Positions 24,881 through 37,845 of a stretch of 64,000 bases of DNA are shown one piece after another (within the stretch, counting starts at the first letter, position 1; every line of letters begins with the position of its first letter). This stretch comes from Strongylocentrotus droebachiensis (taxonomy: Eukaryota; Echinodermata; Echinoidea; Camarodonta; Strongylocentrotidae), in the NCBI GenBank assembly GCA_035222895.1, contig JAVYIG010004964.1, positions 62,001 to 126,000 of the forward strand. The letters run 5' to 3'. The notes beneath the pieces are model-generated. The model made no database searches and had not been told where the DNA came from. It saw only the letters and a program-made list of their open reading frames with translations. The translations under genes were made by a program, and so were the position numbers.

Positions 24881-25907
24881 AGTTCAGCGGTAATCAAATG
24901 GGAATTTGACTTAATTAGGAATTCCCTTTTGGCCAATACAGCCCCTACACGTACAGTACTCTGTCCTCTATCTCCGCTCCGCCTCATATAATGATGACAA
25001 TATTTTGATAGATTACTGTTTGTGCTAGATTATCCCCTGCATGCCCACCCGTTCTTATTCTTCTATGCGAATTGTAAATTAGTTTGACCCTGGTTTTTAA
25101 TATCCGTGTTTAAAAACATGGATGTGCCTAGCACTGGGTTTTCACCAGTACCAGTAATCTCTTGGAGAGTAATACCAATTGTTCAAGATACAGAAGAAGA
25201 AAAAAAAACATGTACATGTTGCCCCTATTTTACATTTTGATCTTGTGGGGCTACATAGGGGCTCTTCTTGGACCAAACCTGTTCCTTTTGAACTCTGACA
25301 AATTGTAGGATTTTTGGTTGGACTATGGGTTAAATTCCTTAATGTTACAGCATGTCTTTGACATCAACGGTAGAATATCAGGGGCTTTGTAATTGGTAAA
25401 GTGCATAATATCTTATCAAATGCAGATCTACATATAAAGTTCAGTGATGATTGAATGGCAGAACTCAAAATGCAGGAAAGAGGAAAAGAAACACTTGAGG
25501 TAGAAGTAGGTCAAAACCCTTGACCTTGACCCTAACATCTGGATATTTGTGAAATGAGAGAGTTTGTTGGCCAAGAGAGATTCACAAAGCTGTCGGAAAG
25601 AGAGATTTTCATTTCCGAAAGGTTTCAACTTCATTGATTTATTGCGCAGATGTTTATCAAAATAGTTTAAATTTGTTTTCTTGTTTGTTGGAATGTGAGA
25701 ACATTGCTGTTGCCCTTGACACAAAGTTCACATTTAGATTCTGTTAATAGAAACAGTGGTATCAGAGGAATTCATTTAATTGGCTCTCTACATCTACCCG
25801 ACTCTCTGTTTTTTTGCTATCTCTGTCTTTTTGTGTGTTTGAATGTTTGACCATGGACCTACTATGAAGAAGGTCCATGGTTTGACTGTCTAGCTGTTTC
25901 GCTCCCT

Positions 25908-26008
25908 CTGTCTGTCTCTCTCTCTCCCTCTATCTGTCTTTCTCTCTCTCTCTCTCTCTCCCTGTCCTTTTTTTCCCCCTCTCCCTCCCTCCCTCTTTTT
26001 CTCTATCT
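25908..26008. repeat. CT-rich microsatellite
   Basis: TCTGTCTC, TCTC and CCCTCCCT runs. Confidence 0.85.
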
Positions 26009-26064
26009 TCAATCTCAGAGCATGTTGTTACAAATTCATCACATCTGACTTGGGAACGGTTCCT

Positions 26065-26303
26065 GCTTGTTTCACAAAGATCTTAAGTCAATCTTAACTC
26101 TTAAGTTGGACTTAAAAATTATGAAGAGCCATTTGTTGCCTTAAAATAAAATAATTTAAAAGTGAAAATTCAAGTATTTTAGACTTTTTATAAATTCCAA
26201 AGAACTCTCCTTGATAATACAAAATATGAATGATTTAAATCAAAATGTTTTCATAGATGCTAATGGCTTTCAAGGTAGGATCTTTGTGAAGCACCCCCCC
26301 CTG
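26065..26303. mobile_element. MITE of the GTTTCACAAAGATC family, copy 1
   Basis: Left end TTGTTTCACAAAGATC and right end GGATCTTTGTGAAGCACC are inverted repeats. The inner sequence (AAGTCAATCTTAACTC, GAGCCATTTGTTGCC, CTCCTTGATAATA, AGATGCTAATGGCTTTC) matches the copy at 60234-60549 in the same order. The right subterminal repeat is mostly deleted here. Confidence 0.75.
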
Positions 26304-27447
26304 GTTTACAGACTTGTCGCGTTAAAAGTAGTTTACTCAGAAATCAGAGGACATGCTTCCCTGTCATGTGAAACACCATCTTAAGTAATGGGATTGTCCT
26401 TTTAGCATGTTAGGTCTCCTTAACACCCTTCATCCCGTGTCAGCTCCGCCCCATCGTTCCCCCGGTGCTCCATCATCCTCTTTTCTCAGCTCTTTAATGT
26501 GATTTTGTGAAGTGAGCATCTGTACAAACAACCTCTGGGGATGGGGGATAAGAGAGTGAAATGCAGCAGAATATTCAGTATGTGGGACCGTAGTAGTCAA
26601 GTAGGTGACAGAACAAGGTTTCTTACCTGTGTTTCTGTTCGATTAGGCCAGGTTTTCCTCCTTCCTTTTCATAACGTGTATCCACCAACATGCACCTGTT
26701 CTCAATTTAAACTAAACCTAGAGGGCTTTCTGCTCAATAAGTTCTTAACCCGTTCACTTCTGATGAATAATTTTGAAACCATCATCACAGAGCGTTACAT
26801 GGCAGTGTGGGATTGAAAGAGTTTCAAGTTAACATGCAGAGTTGTATTTTGAGATGGGGGTGAATCATTGCAATAATACGAGATTTTTTTTTTTTGGAGA
26901 GAGAGAGAAATCGTTGCCTAACTCCTACCTGCAGTGTACAACTGTGCTGCAGCATTATCTTAATACCATTACATTTACAGTTTTTTTGTGCAGTAGAAGA
27001 CCTGAGAAAATGTACCAAAAGACTTGGAAGTCCCAAACTCTTTTAGTTCTTCCCTTAATCAACTAGAGAGGCTCAGACCCAATTCTTGATCCTCTTTAGA
27101 GGCAGTTTAGGCTAGATCCCAGCAATTGGATCTCAGTCTCTTGTGCAAGATTTCCTTCAATTAAATAGAGAGGGACTCTCCTGGCATTGTATAGCTTCTC
27201 ATTCATGCTGTTGCAGACTAAATGTTGATGGTGGTTGCTTGCAGATTGGTACCTATAACAGTGTCAGGAGGAGATAGCCACAGCCCCCTACCCCTGCCTT
27301 GCAAGTTGCAAGTAAATGCAGTCTTGCTATCGAACAGTCTAAATTGGGGGTTGTTCTCGATTATTTTACAAATGAATATTTGCAAACTTATTAGAAAAAA
27401 TGACACTGTCTGAAAAGTTGATAGCCAGGAAGTCATAATTAAAGCTA

Positions 27448-27554
27448 AAATTCGTCCCTATTTTCACGAAGTGACGGTAGTGAATGAAAATCGCATACAA
27501 TTTGCATGCAGATTTTCCTCACTACCGTCACTTCGTGAAAATAGGAACGAATTT
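27448..27554. mobile_element. Short foldback element, copy 1 (~106 bp)
   Basis: Left arm ATTCGTCCCTATTTTCACGA plus AGTGACGGTAGTGA is mirrored by the right arm ending at 27554 with very few changes, leaving a loop of about 30 bases. A second copy is at 55913-56016. Confidence 0.85.
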
Positions 27555-29338
27555 GTTTCTTAAATCTTCTCCAAACTGTGCTGAGCAAAATATCAAGTAT
27601 CTTGAACAACAGTTACCCACCTAATTCAAACTTTAAAGTTAGTTCTGGCCTATTTCTAGGTTTTAAGATCTTTTAATTCAATTAAGTTTTGAATGAATGA
27701 GACCGCCTTGGGGAGTTCTAACGGGCTAATTATGACTAACTATGACTAACTGCCCTCGCAAATATGAGGATCAAAATGAGGAGGTAGTTATCCACTTGTT
27801 GAGCCTCTAGAAAAACACTGAAATTAAAAGAGCTAAAGAATTTGTTGCTTCCTCTCTTAAAGTCTTAATGGCCATTTGGGGGAATGATACACCATTAGAT
27901 GAAGCACTTTATAAGATTTCAACCCTCATTTAATCATCATCAATGTTGGTCACTTGTCCTCTTTCGTCATTGTTTTCGTTCATCCTCCTTCTTGGACACT
28001 GAACTGATGAACTCGTGGTCTAATTATCAGCTTTTAGGTTGAGCAATCGCTTAAGTCCCTTTCATTGTAGGCCGTCATCAAGTGATCACATTCCACGCTG
28101 AAAATTAGATCTTTTTATTCACTCCCCTCTATCTCACCTTCTCAGACTCTATTGTTGCCAATTTAATTGTCTCTCGCACTCTCGGAATACATAGTGATTC
28201 CTTTGAAGCCCGGTAGCCCTATTGTGATCGAAGATCCTTCCGAAGCCCCCAACCACAGTTCAAAATTTCTTCCAAGCCATTAAGGATTGATCAAGGAGTG
28301 TCACAATCGTCAATCCCTGTTCGACTCTTTGATGAACCCCTTCTCTCTCCCTGCATTCAGACTACCAAGATTCATCGTATAGCTATACAAAAAGTTTTTG
28401 TAGTCTGAATGTTATATCAAGAAACGCCTGTTTGAGCATCGTTATAAACAAAAACTCCATTAAAAATCATTGTCCTGTTCTAGTCTGAATGTGGTATCGT
28501 ACAAAAATTGTTAAACTGGGTAGGACTTAGTATGACCACGCACTGATGACTTGCCGGCTGTTTCTGTATATATGTTTTCTCTAGTCTGAATGCTCCTTTC
28601 GCGTTATGATTCTTTATGTAATGTTTCTTTATACAAGTTGCGTAAAAATGTCCTTTAGTGAGAACAGGATATTTGAATGACCCCTTCTTCCTGTCCTCTT
28701 CTGAGTTGATCAATCCCCTTTGAATAGATGATGAATTTACGAGACACAAAACAAGATCTAACAAAACTAATCTTCTGTTTTTGGACAGCTATTGTGCCCC
28801 ATCTCAATCTTAGAGCTGTAGTCTTGTTGTACAGACATTTGGACCCTTATGATCTTTCGTGAAATTTATGTAAAGTCCTACTCTCTGTAGATGTTGATGG
28901 AAAGAACTGTCTTTTAAAATAGCCATCGGTTAGTTAATATTCATGCAGCACTTTTCCGTAAAAGATTTGATTTATTGAAGACAGTGAACAAATATATTAA
29001 TCTGCTGTAACTTTCTATTTTCCTATCTTGAAGAAGCATAAATATGTAGTTCTTCAGGTTTTGGTTCTTAATTCTTAGGATGAAAGAGGTACATGTAAGA
29101 CCTAGAGATATTTATTTAAACTTGACTTGATGGACTCCTGTTAATTGACGAATAATTTCTTTGGTGTAGTCAGCCTTGTGGGTCTGAACATTGAGACTAG
29201 TCAGAAGGGTAGGATTTGAAGAAAGAGAAGAATAACTTTTCTTGTGAATGAATTGCAAACAGACAATATAAGCAGGAGAGAAACAGAAAGATTAATGTGT
29301 ATGCATGCCTGTTGCTGTGTTTGCCATGGCGACAGCCA

Positions 29339-29440
29339 AAGTATGGAGAATAGAGGAGGAAAGAAGAGAGATAAAAGAGAGAAAGAAGGGGAGAATTATT
29401 GTATGGAGGTATAGAGAGTGAGAAAGAACACATGTTTATC
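29339..29440. repeat. GA-rich stretch
   Basis: Purine-rich on the + strand, GAGGAAAGAAGAGAG type. Confidence 0.6.
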
Positions 29441-29484
29441 GATTTCTTAGAGACAGAGGGGCACTGACTCGATGTAAAATTCAG

Positions 29485-29509
29485 GAGTTAACATCCTTCT
29501 GGCTCTCAA
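29485..29509. repeat. Single arm of the GAGCCAGAAGG hairpin
   Basis: GAGTTAACATCCTTCTGGCT matches the right arm of the dispersed hairpin; the left arm is not clear. Confidence 0.5.
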
Positions 29510-29552
29510 AGAGGTGGGTCGAGGAGAGTATTTAGGAATGTGAGGAGAAAAG

Positions 29553-29645
29553 GAAACTTAATAATAATAATACTTTGTTCTTTTATAGTACATTTCATGC
29601 CTGTTGACATTTCAATGTGCTTTACAATATACATATACATGTATA
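29553..29645 (-). repeat. SINE-like 3' fragment
   Basis: AATAATAATAATACTTTGTT, then TATAGTACATTTCATG and CAATGTGCTTTACA, resembles the reverse complement of the AAAGCGCT...TATAAA...ATTATTATT tail found in the SINE at 41361-41704. Weak similarity. Confidence 0.4.
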
Positions 29646-30412
29646 AACTACAACAAGATCATAAAAGGAAGATGAAACAGAAACATATATAGAAAACAAT
29701 GAAGGGAAGAGGAAGGTAGAGAGAGACGAGGAAGAAGTTAAAAGGTATAGGAATAGACTGCGAAAGTGAAGATGCATGTAATTGGTGCAGAGACAATGAG
29801 ACTTGCTTCAACAAGTTTTAATTCTGGTAGCAGAGGCGGTATCATTCAATTAGTTCAGCGCAGTTGGGTGTATTGTGCGCTCATGAATACAGCTATATTC
29901 TAGGTCGTTAGTTCTTATTCAACCTTCACTGGGGCCCTTTATTTGCCCCCTTTTCTATTGACTGCCCCCAGAATGGCACCCCTCCCCTTTGTTGTCTCGC
30001 TCCTTCAAAGACTTTCTCCCCTTACCAAAGAAAAGTCTCTGTACCTCTCACCATTTCCCCATAGGGTTCACATACCCCTCATTTTAAAATACTAAAATCG
30101 TCCAATTTTGTCTCAAGGGTAGTGTGCATTTGGGTATTTTGGCGTACAAAAGCAGCAACAAATTGTTTGACGTACAAACCTCTTAATCTTGATAAGCTCA
30201 TTTAAATGGTCGGTTTTTATTTAATACTCAACATATTTAAGAGTTACAGTCGATGTAGACTACAGACTTCTTATCAGCATCTTGTGTCTCATTGGAGAAA
30301 GTCTGGGGTAGATATCTTACGAAAGTTTCCCCAGGGTTAAACAAATGTGATCTTAAGATATCTTTTTGTTAATACTATAGTAAGGATTAGGATTTCGGAG
30401 AAAGAACGAGGG

Positions 30413-30465
30413 ATGGAGAGAGAGAGAGAGAGAGTGGGAGTGGAGAAGGAGACAGACAGAAAGAT
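30413..30465. repeat. (GA)n-rich microsatellite
   Basis: GAGAGAGAGAGAGAG flanked by looser GA-rich DNA. Confidence 0.8.
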
Positions 30466-30608
30466 GTTGACTATTGTTTTACCTGACTGCTAAGAAAGCA
30501 TGTACATGTAATATACGCTTGTAAGTAAGCAACCATGGGACTGACAGCTTTAAATCCTCTCCACGAGATTTGTTAATGAGGTATACATGTAATGCCTTTA
30601 ATATTAAA

Positions 30609-30680
30609 GGGCATGAACCAGGGACCTCCCAGTTACGAGACCACTGCTCTACCACTGCTATACCACTGAGCCACCGCGCC
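30609..30680 (-). repeat. tRNA-derived sequence (SINE head or tRNA pseudogene)
   Basis: On the - strand it starts GGCGCGGTGGCTCAGTGG (A-box region) and ends with GGTTCATGCCC (degenerate B box). A TAGCAGTGG/TAGAGCAGTGG duplication spoils the D arm, so a working tRNA is unlikely. A hairpin-arm fragment of the GAGCCAGAAGG family (about 30692-30712) lies next to it. Confidence 0.6.
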
Positions 30681-31436
30681 TCCTATGATACGAGTTAACA
30701 CCCTCCTGGCTAACGGCAGAAGACATTCTCTTGTTACTTCTGTTCAACAATGACATGTGCTCGATCTTAAGTGGTACAAATTCCTTCTTTTCCTTACAAT
30801 TTCCCTTCCTTACAATTTCCTTCCCCTTTTTTTCCCTTTTATCTGGAGGCGTCCCTCTCAGCAGTCGTCCGACCCTCCTTGAATAGTCCCAAGACATCAT
30901 GTAGCAAAAGACTGACTCATCCTCCCTCTTTTCTCATGCTGACAAAATTGTCAGACTTACAAATGGGATGTCATCATTGTTTCCCTATTGAATTCTCAGA
31001 ACATGTCTTCTTTTCCTCATCTTCATTTTAAAGATTGTTTAATCAGCAGTATTGTCACTGGGTGCAGGAATTGTTACCGTGGGTGATACAAGTCCAGAGA
31101 CAGTCGTCCAGGGACAGTTGCTTGATGTTAAAGATATAGGATTAGGGTTAAAGTTGTGATTACCGTCCGTAAGTTTTTAGGTCAGGGTGAGGACTGAGGG
31201 TTAGGATCAGGATGTTTGGTCCAATATTGATGTTAAAAACTTGAATTGTTTTTTTTCTTCTCCATGACTTAATATTTTAAGACTGCTACATGTAGAAACC
31301 TGCATCGTATAGTAGTCCTCCATTAATATTTGATGACTTTTGATTCAGGGCGGAATATCTTGACACTTATGGAAAAAATGAAAGTACCTTACACTTGTTT
31401 ATTTATTTCTCTGTTAATACCCATCAGCCTTTCTTG

Positions 31437-31983
31437 TAAGGCTGTGCATAACAGTGTAATGAGGTACCCGAGTACACTCCCAGGCTCACAGGCGAATACT
31501 CGAATATTCGGACGCCATGTTTTTTTATAATTTTTTTGATTTTTTTTTTAATTTTTTGATTTTTTTTTTTTTTTTGCCACCACCATACCTGGAGCAGTAT
31601 CCCAGTTCTGTCGCCGAAAACGCATGCAATTTTACTTCGAGTTGCAGTTGAAGCGCCGATTTAATAATAATAATAACAGTAAACAATGCTGTTTTAAAAA
31701 CCCAAAATGGTAGAATAATCCATTTTCCTCCAAGTCCAAACAGAAATTTGGTCCCAGTTTCTGAGTGGTGAGTTTGACAGTGCTTGATTTGGGAAACATT
31801 TTTACCGACGGCACCATGCCAGCGGCCGCCGCTTACCCAGGCACGGGTAAGCGTCGGCCTGGACAGATTTTTTTTTTTTTTTTTTTTTTTGTTTGCGGCC
31901 GAATATTCGGGTACGAGAAATCATACCCGAGTAGTGGTCAACCGTGCGGGTACTCGAGCATTCGACTACACGTCGCAGCCCTA
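31437..31983. mobile_element. hAT-like MITE, 547 bp, exact 8-bp target duplication
   Basis: Starts TAAGGCTGTGC and ends GCAGCCCTA, flanked by CTTTCTTG at 31429-31436 and 31984-31991. The subterminal parts are rich in CGAATATTCG and TACCCGAGTA palindromes in both halves. Two long T runs lie inside (about 31538-31577 and 31868-31890). No transposase. Confidence 0.85.
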
Positions 31984-33019
31984 CTTTCTTGGTAGTTGTA
32001 CTAAATATAGGGATTTTTAACTATGGGTAATTACGCGAGTCACTTGTCATCAAAGACAGTTGTCGTCCTTGACGATTCAGATGAAATGTTATGAATCCGG
32101 TGGTGTAAAAATTGTGAAATATTATATATGCTGGTTGTGCGAATCAGAATATATAGCATTTGCTTACGAGTTCTATGAGTGTTTGATTTTGATTGAGTTA
32201 TGGAAGAGAGTGAGAGAAATACATGTACATACATGTATAGGTGGAGGTCTAAAGAAATAATCTATCACTTTGTAGCTCATATGCACCAAAGCAATTAGTC
32301 TGTGTTGAAAGCTTTGCTGACAAATTACTGTAATATGCATGGTGGGTCAATAGCTAAGCCTAAGTAGAAATGCAAATCAGAGCATGGGCTTCTGTTAAAA
32401 AAGAGAAAAGAAATGGAAAAGAACTCTACTTCCATGTTATTCAATCCCTTAGTCAAGCAGGGGGGTGGCGAGGGGCTTGAGTGTTTTTGTGTGAGTGCGT
32501 TATGTGTGTGTTGTGTGTTGTGCTTGTTTGTCAACGCAAACCTCGCTCTTTATTTACTTCTTCGGTCCTTAAAAGATGTAGGAATGTCTTGCTAATTTAG
32601 GGGCTTTGTCGCTAATAAGCACCCCACTTGCGTGTACACACAAGGAAGATAAGAGGCGGGCTGCAATATGTCTTGGGGAATTGTGTCCCCCCTTTGGGAG
32701 AAAAGAGTTGGTGTGTGAAACATCATTAGCAATTTTTTGTATAACCAAGGGTTGGGAATTTAATAAGGGTATTCACAACTGGAGAAAGATGGAATTATTT
32801 AACATGCGCTTCCTTTGTGCAGACAAGAAGCAAGTTGCTTTACGGATGGCAAAAATCTAACCCACTTAAACTGAGGAAAGATGAAATTCTTTAAAGGAGC
32901 CATGCCCATTTCCATCATCATTGAAGTAGCCTGGCCAAGTACATGTAGGACACAATATATCATGTCACAGCATTTTTCTGCGCAACAAAGTGATGAAGTT
33001 TGTGTATGGTAATAATATG

Positions 33020-33105
33020 GATGTGGAATTGAAGAAAGAGGGAGGAAGAGAGGGAGAGATTGAGAGAGGGAGATTGAGATTGAGAAAGAGAGAAAAGAGA
33101 GATAA
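33020..33105. repeat. GA-rich stretch
   Basis: GAGGGAGATTGAGA and GAGAGAAAAGAGAG runs. Confidence 0.7.
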
Positions 33106-34104
33106 AGAGGCTTAAATACGTTACGAATGCATCCATTATTCACACACTTGGGTCTCCAGTTATATGACTCATCGCGAGTCGAGAACAAGGGCACGGAGTT
33201 AAGAGAAAGATAAGAACTACAGGTGAATCTTCAGTACACTGAAACTCATTTGTATGCTGAAACCATGATCAAGTATCCAGGGCACTACCTGAATAGGGTT
33301 TTGTTAGGCATGAATCCTCCCAAAAAATTGTACTTAAGACCCCCAAAATATTAAAATATAATCAAAACCTAGTAATGTATAAAAAAAGAACCCCCAAGAC
33401 CCCACAGGCTACTGGCATTTACCCAGGAGATGTTTTCACTGGTTTTGCCTGCTCTCTAATGTTAAATTTGTATCATTGTAGCAAGTTATGAAATTTTGGA
33501 AAAAATGAAACCCTCACAAAATAATTCATTTCACAGTATTAGATTTTGGCATTGTCAATAGTAGAGCCTTAGGATAACATCTATTAGTATTTATGTTGTG
33601 TACGATCGTGGATAAAAAAAATGGAATGATTTTATAGTGCAAAACTGCAAATCCATTGATTTCTACAAATAACAACTAAGCCACAAATATGTTTAAACTA
33701 AATAACAACTATATTATAGATTTTGATCATCAGAAAAAGGCATGGCATAAACATGCAATGGCACAGTTTGTAAGGAATAGTAGTCATCTGCATGTAAAGA
33801 ACAATACCCACATCATTTAGCCACAGCCCCACAGTAATTGCATCAACTGCTACTATACATAGGATACCTCTGCATTCTGCAGAGCCCAGAATGATTTTGC
33901 TACAAATTGAACTTTTGCGATGTAAATTTGGTCATTGCCTTGGCCTGTATATTATTGGTCATCGTGCTTAATATTCGGTTGGGTATCCAGTAGGTACCAA
34001 TTTGTGAAACAAAAAGGTCACGGACATGACTTCTCCCAGTGTATTACTCATAAGCTGCGCAGAGAAACGGGAATTATTCAAGTGTTTTGTACATGTAGAT
34101 GTAG

Positions 34105-34245
34105 ATATATTGAAAATATTAATAATATTAATAATAATATTCAGTTCTTGTATAGCACATATCACATGTCTCTATGGGCTTCCAAAGAGCTTTGGAAATG
34201 ATTACCGGTACCCTAGCTTTAGCTCCGGCAGCCATTATTCAAATC
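34105..34245 (+). repeat. Dispersed repeat related to 46290-46530
   Basis: AATAATATT run, TCTTGTATAGCACAT, CAAAGAGCTTTGGAAATGAT, then TACCCTAGCTTTAGCTCC and GCAGCCATT. The copy near 46290-46530 has the same order (TATAGTGCTAAAAG, CAAAACTATTACCCTGGCTT, GGATGCCATT) but is split by a MITE. Confidence 0.55.
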
Positions 34246-34814
34246 AATGGTAAACACTTTATTTGCCAAATCCATACATGATACATGAAAAAGGAAAATA
34301 ACAAAGTATGCTATGATATGATTTAATGTGTTCTATTAAAACCCCATTTCTTAAAAGCGAGAAAAGAAAAAAAGAAAAGGGGTTAAAATCCTGACAAGCT
34401 TAAAGAAAACGGGGCGTGCAGGCCCTCAGACCACCCTTACCCTTGCATCTTCTCCCAGAAACCAATCTGATACCCTGATACCAATACAAAAAATCTCTTT
34501 CTGCGGTGTACAGTACAAAGCTAGTCAAATTGGCAACAGTGATTTTGCGAGAGAGTGCATATTACCATGCTGGTCCATGACTTGGGGGGAGATGGAACTC
34601 CAGGGCCAAAAGGATGGAGATTGAATATTAATAATGCATTTGTTGTCGGCTTAAGTCAAAGCCTGCGTATTCTCTGCTAACTCATTAAGAGATTAGTCTT
34701 CGCCCCAAACCCTTTCCTTCACATTCAGCCTACCGTACTGTTATCGTACTACATTCTGCATTTCTTCATGTATTGTAGGTATAGCATTTGTACGAGGGTT
34801 AAAATTAAGAATTT

Positions 34815-35060
34815 GGTAAGTGAGGGATAGTAAACTTTGGGGGATTTTCACCAGAGCAATTTTTGTACAATCTATTAAAGATAATGACCAGTTATGGTCA
34901 TGCGATTGCATTGTGAAAGAAACGTTGTGGAATCAATCAGAAAAGGTTGATCATGTACTGCAAGGTTCTGGAATCATCAAAATGATAAGAAATTTGGCCC
35001 AGTCTTCATAAACTTACAAGCACTGTACACAGAAAGAAGTATATGGGACTACGTTTTTAT
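34815..35060 (+). repeat. Dispersed repeat, partial copy (related to 60590-61380)
   Basis: GGTCATGCGATTGCATTGTG, GAAACGTTGTGGAATCAATC, GGTTGATCATGTACTGCAAG and TCATCAAAATGATAAGAAAT match, inverted, the segment at about 61190-61330. Confidence 0.7.
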
Positions 35061-35278
35061 CTCTCACACACCAATGGATAAACTAATTTACCAAATATAT
35101 CAATTAGTAGGCAGTTTCCCAGCAATTTTTTTATTGTGTACTATTCAAAACATATTCTTTCACATGATTGGTAATAAGAGCTTCCATATCATTTTTTGAA
35201 ATTGGGGCATTTCCAATACTGGTCTTTACCTTTAAGTATTTCAGCTTGCATTTGTTTAATTCGTGTGACGTCTCTCTG

Positions 35279-35734
35279 GTTGCGTTTATCTAGGAAATTT
35301 TTGGCTAGAATCAGTTTTCTCAAACGTCTTTCAGGCAAATTTAGAAGTAGATAAACGCAAAGCCTTTTTCAAACGTCTTTAGATATGGGCATATCTAAAA
35401 ACGCAAAAAGGTGCGTTTTGTATGTCACATACAGCCAGAATCACGTTTCAAAATGATCGATAAACGCAAAGCTGTTTTGTACCTCACATACAAATATGAC
35501 CACCCAGGTGTTGTGTACAAGCATACGTGTGAAGTTGACCTCCGAGAAACTGTCTGCTTCCCGGGTCAAACGGCGCTGAGCAGCTGCGAAGAGACGAGGC
35601 CTTTATTGCGAATCGTGAAGTGTAGATAAACGCGACATCCCGCAAATCACGATCGTATAGTGGGGTATGATAGTGGGGTTCGATAGTGTGGTACGATATG
35701 TACATATCTAGTGGCAAGCCTAGATAAACGCGCT
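35279..35734 (+). mobile_element. Unclassified ~450-bp TIR element, copy B
   Basis: 456 bp, GTTGCGTTTATCTAG at the left and CTAGATAAACGCGCT at the right, with an exact flanking CTCTG (35274-35278 and 35735-35739). It contains the same internal palindrome (TTTAGATATGGGCATATCTA) and GATAAACGC motifs as copies A and C. The - strand frame of about 70 codons seen in A and C is also open here with a few extra residues. Confidence 0.88.
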
Positions 35735-35875
35735 CTCTGTCTACGAGTATGTAAATGTGATTCTAATAATCGCAATGTAGGCCTACTATTGTGGTGGATA
35801 TTGAATATGCACCTAGTACAATGTTGATATGACGTCTTAAATTCTTTGATGCCTGCATTCTCGTCAGTCATCTTG

Positions 35876-36160
35876 TTCCGATACAGCCATATAATGTGGT
35901 GTTGACTCTGTCTTGCTTTACAAAACGATGATTGAAGCGATGAGGAGCATTGTAATGTGAACGAGACATGTTTCGTGGCTTGAGAACCGTACAGTATGTG
36001 TTCTGATTTCCGATACAGTCATATGATGTGGTGTTGACTCTATCTTGCTTTACAAAACGATGATTGAAACGATGAGGAGCTTTGAAATGTGAACTAAGGC
36101 ATAATGTGAACGTGACATGTTTCGTGGCTGGAGAACCGTACATTATGTGTTCATGTCAAA
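35876..36160. repeat. Tandem duplication, ~130-140-bp unit, two full copies
   Basis: Unit 1 (about 35876-36009) and unit 2 (about 36010-36150) share CCGATACAG, GTGGTGTTGACTCT, CTTGCTTTACAAAACGATGA and GAACGTGACATGTTTCGTGG. A short diverged third start (GTTCTGACTCGGTCATGTAA) follows. Confidence 0.85.
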
Positions 36161-37396
36161 TGTTCTGACTCGGTCATGTAATGCAGTATTGATTCTGTCT
36201 TGCTGAGAATACATGTAAGTGCTGAGAAGCATCATTCGTTACTAACTGTGGGACATGTAACAATGTGACATGTGAACATGATATTGTCTGATGTTCGTGT
36301 TCATATTGGTTGTCATATATTGTCGACATGACAGATAATGAAGAAAAAAAACATGCCTTGCCCTACATTCATATGTACTTGCAAGTTTAGGCTTAAATTA
36401 TCACTACATAGTTAAATAAAAGAGGGTACCATTCATTATTATGTAATATCAGTTCATGTTACATGCTGGTATGCATGGTACACTATTATTTATACCCTAT
36501 AAAATATTTCAGTTACAATGCACATCTTCCTTATACCCTATCCCACAACATAACATGCATCATCGGCAACAGGTTACATGTAATTAGTATGATGATCTTC
36601 AACTGTATTTTGTCCTCAAAATTTGGGAATTAAAGGCAGGATTTCTCATTTGGTTTGTTTCTCAATATCACCCTAAGACATGAAACAGACGTTATCATAC
36701 CTAGGGATGAAGATGGAAAAACCTTTCTCTAAATTCTTCTTTTTGTACTGGTTTTTGGTTATACTCTTATCATTAGAAAAGCAGAATATTGCTATGCTTT
36801 TCCTTATTTTTCCCCATATAGAGCCATAGTTTCAGTCTTTTAGAGATTATTTATTGGTGAACTATGGATAGCCAACACACAAATGCAACAAGCGGAAAAT
36901 CATTGTTCTGCACCCTCTCCCAGTCCTCCGTCCAGGCCGGTCACATGACTTAGCCAAAGGACTCCCTCGCTTGACCTATGCTAAGCACATTCAGCATGGT
37001 GGTCATTAGCACATCATTGACCCACAAGTTCGTCCCGTCCAATGTGAACAAGAGAGGGGGGCATCCGATAACCGTGGCTTTGCCGCGATCCCCACCTAGT
37101 TGTCATTCATCTCATTAGGTGCGAAAAGGGGCCGCGGGATGCGCCAGCTTCTATCCTCGGCCCGACCTCTGGGGGGAAAAAGGTCAGACCAAAATAAATA
37201 AGAGGAACTGTGCATGTGAGCAGTATGCAATGCCAGACTACATCATAGTGCATGCATGTAATCAATAGCTATTCGATCAATACTTGTCAGATGTACATGT
37301 ATTCCCTAGTTCAGCCAAGGAGATTGTAGACAAGCACATCTCGATATATATGTAGTTCAGTTCATATCGACTCCCACTTCTATGTGTTGTCTGTCT

Positions 37397-37463
37397 GTTC
37401 AGAGGTAGAAAGGCATTCATTCTGTATTAAAGTATATGGGTTAACGTCCGTCTGGCTCCAAAC
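37397..37463. repeat. GAGCCAGAAGG hairpin element
   Basis: Left arm AGAGGTAGAAAGGCATTCAT and right arm TTAACGTCCGTCTGGCTCCA, with CTGTATTAAAGTATATGGG between them. Confidence 0.75.
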
Positions 37464-37533
37464 AGACTGCATTATCCCCCTCACGTTCTTCCATCTACAC
37501 TAACTCAAAATTGTGATGCTAAATGTATATGTC

Positions 37534-37845
37534 AGTTTTATCTCTCCTCCTTCCATTTTATCTCTCCTCCTTCCATCTTATCTCTCCTCCTTCCATCTTA
37601 TCTCTCCTCCTTCCATCTTATCTCTCCTCCTTCCATCTTATCTCTCCTCCTTCCATCTCTTCTCTCCTCCTTCCATCTTATCTCTCCTCCTTCCATCTCT
37701 TCTCTCCTCCTTCCATCTCTTCTCTCCTTCTTCCATCTTATCTCTCCTCCTTCCATCTTATCTCTCCTCCTTCCATCTTATCTCTCCTCCTTCCATCTTA
37801 TCTCTTTTCCTTCCATCTTATCTCTCCTCCTACCATCTACTCAAA
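37534..37845. repeat. Minisatellite, 20-bp unit, about 16 copies
   Basis: Unit TATCTCTCCTCCTTCCATCT, with CTTCTCTCC variants in the middle and TTTTCC near the end. The array is bracketed by a direct repeat: ACTCAAAATTGTGATGCTAA plus ATGTAT at 37503-37528 and again at 37844-37869. Several + frames stay open through it only because the repeat lacks stops. Confidence 0.93.
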
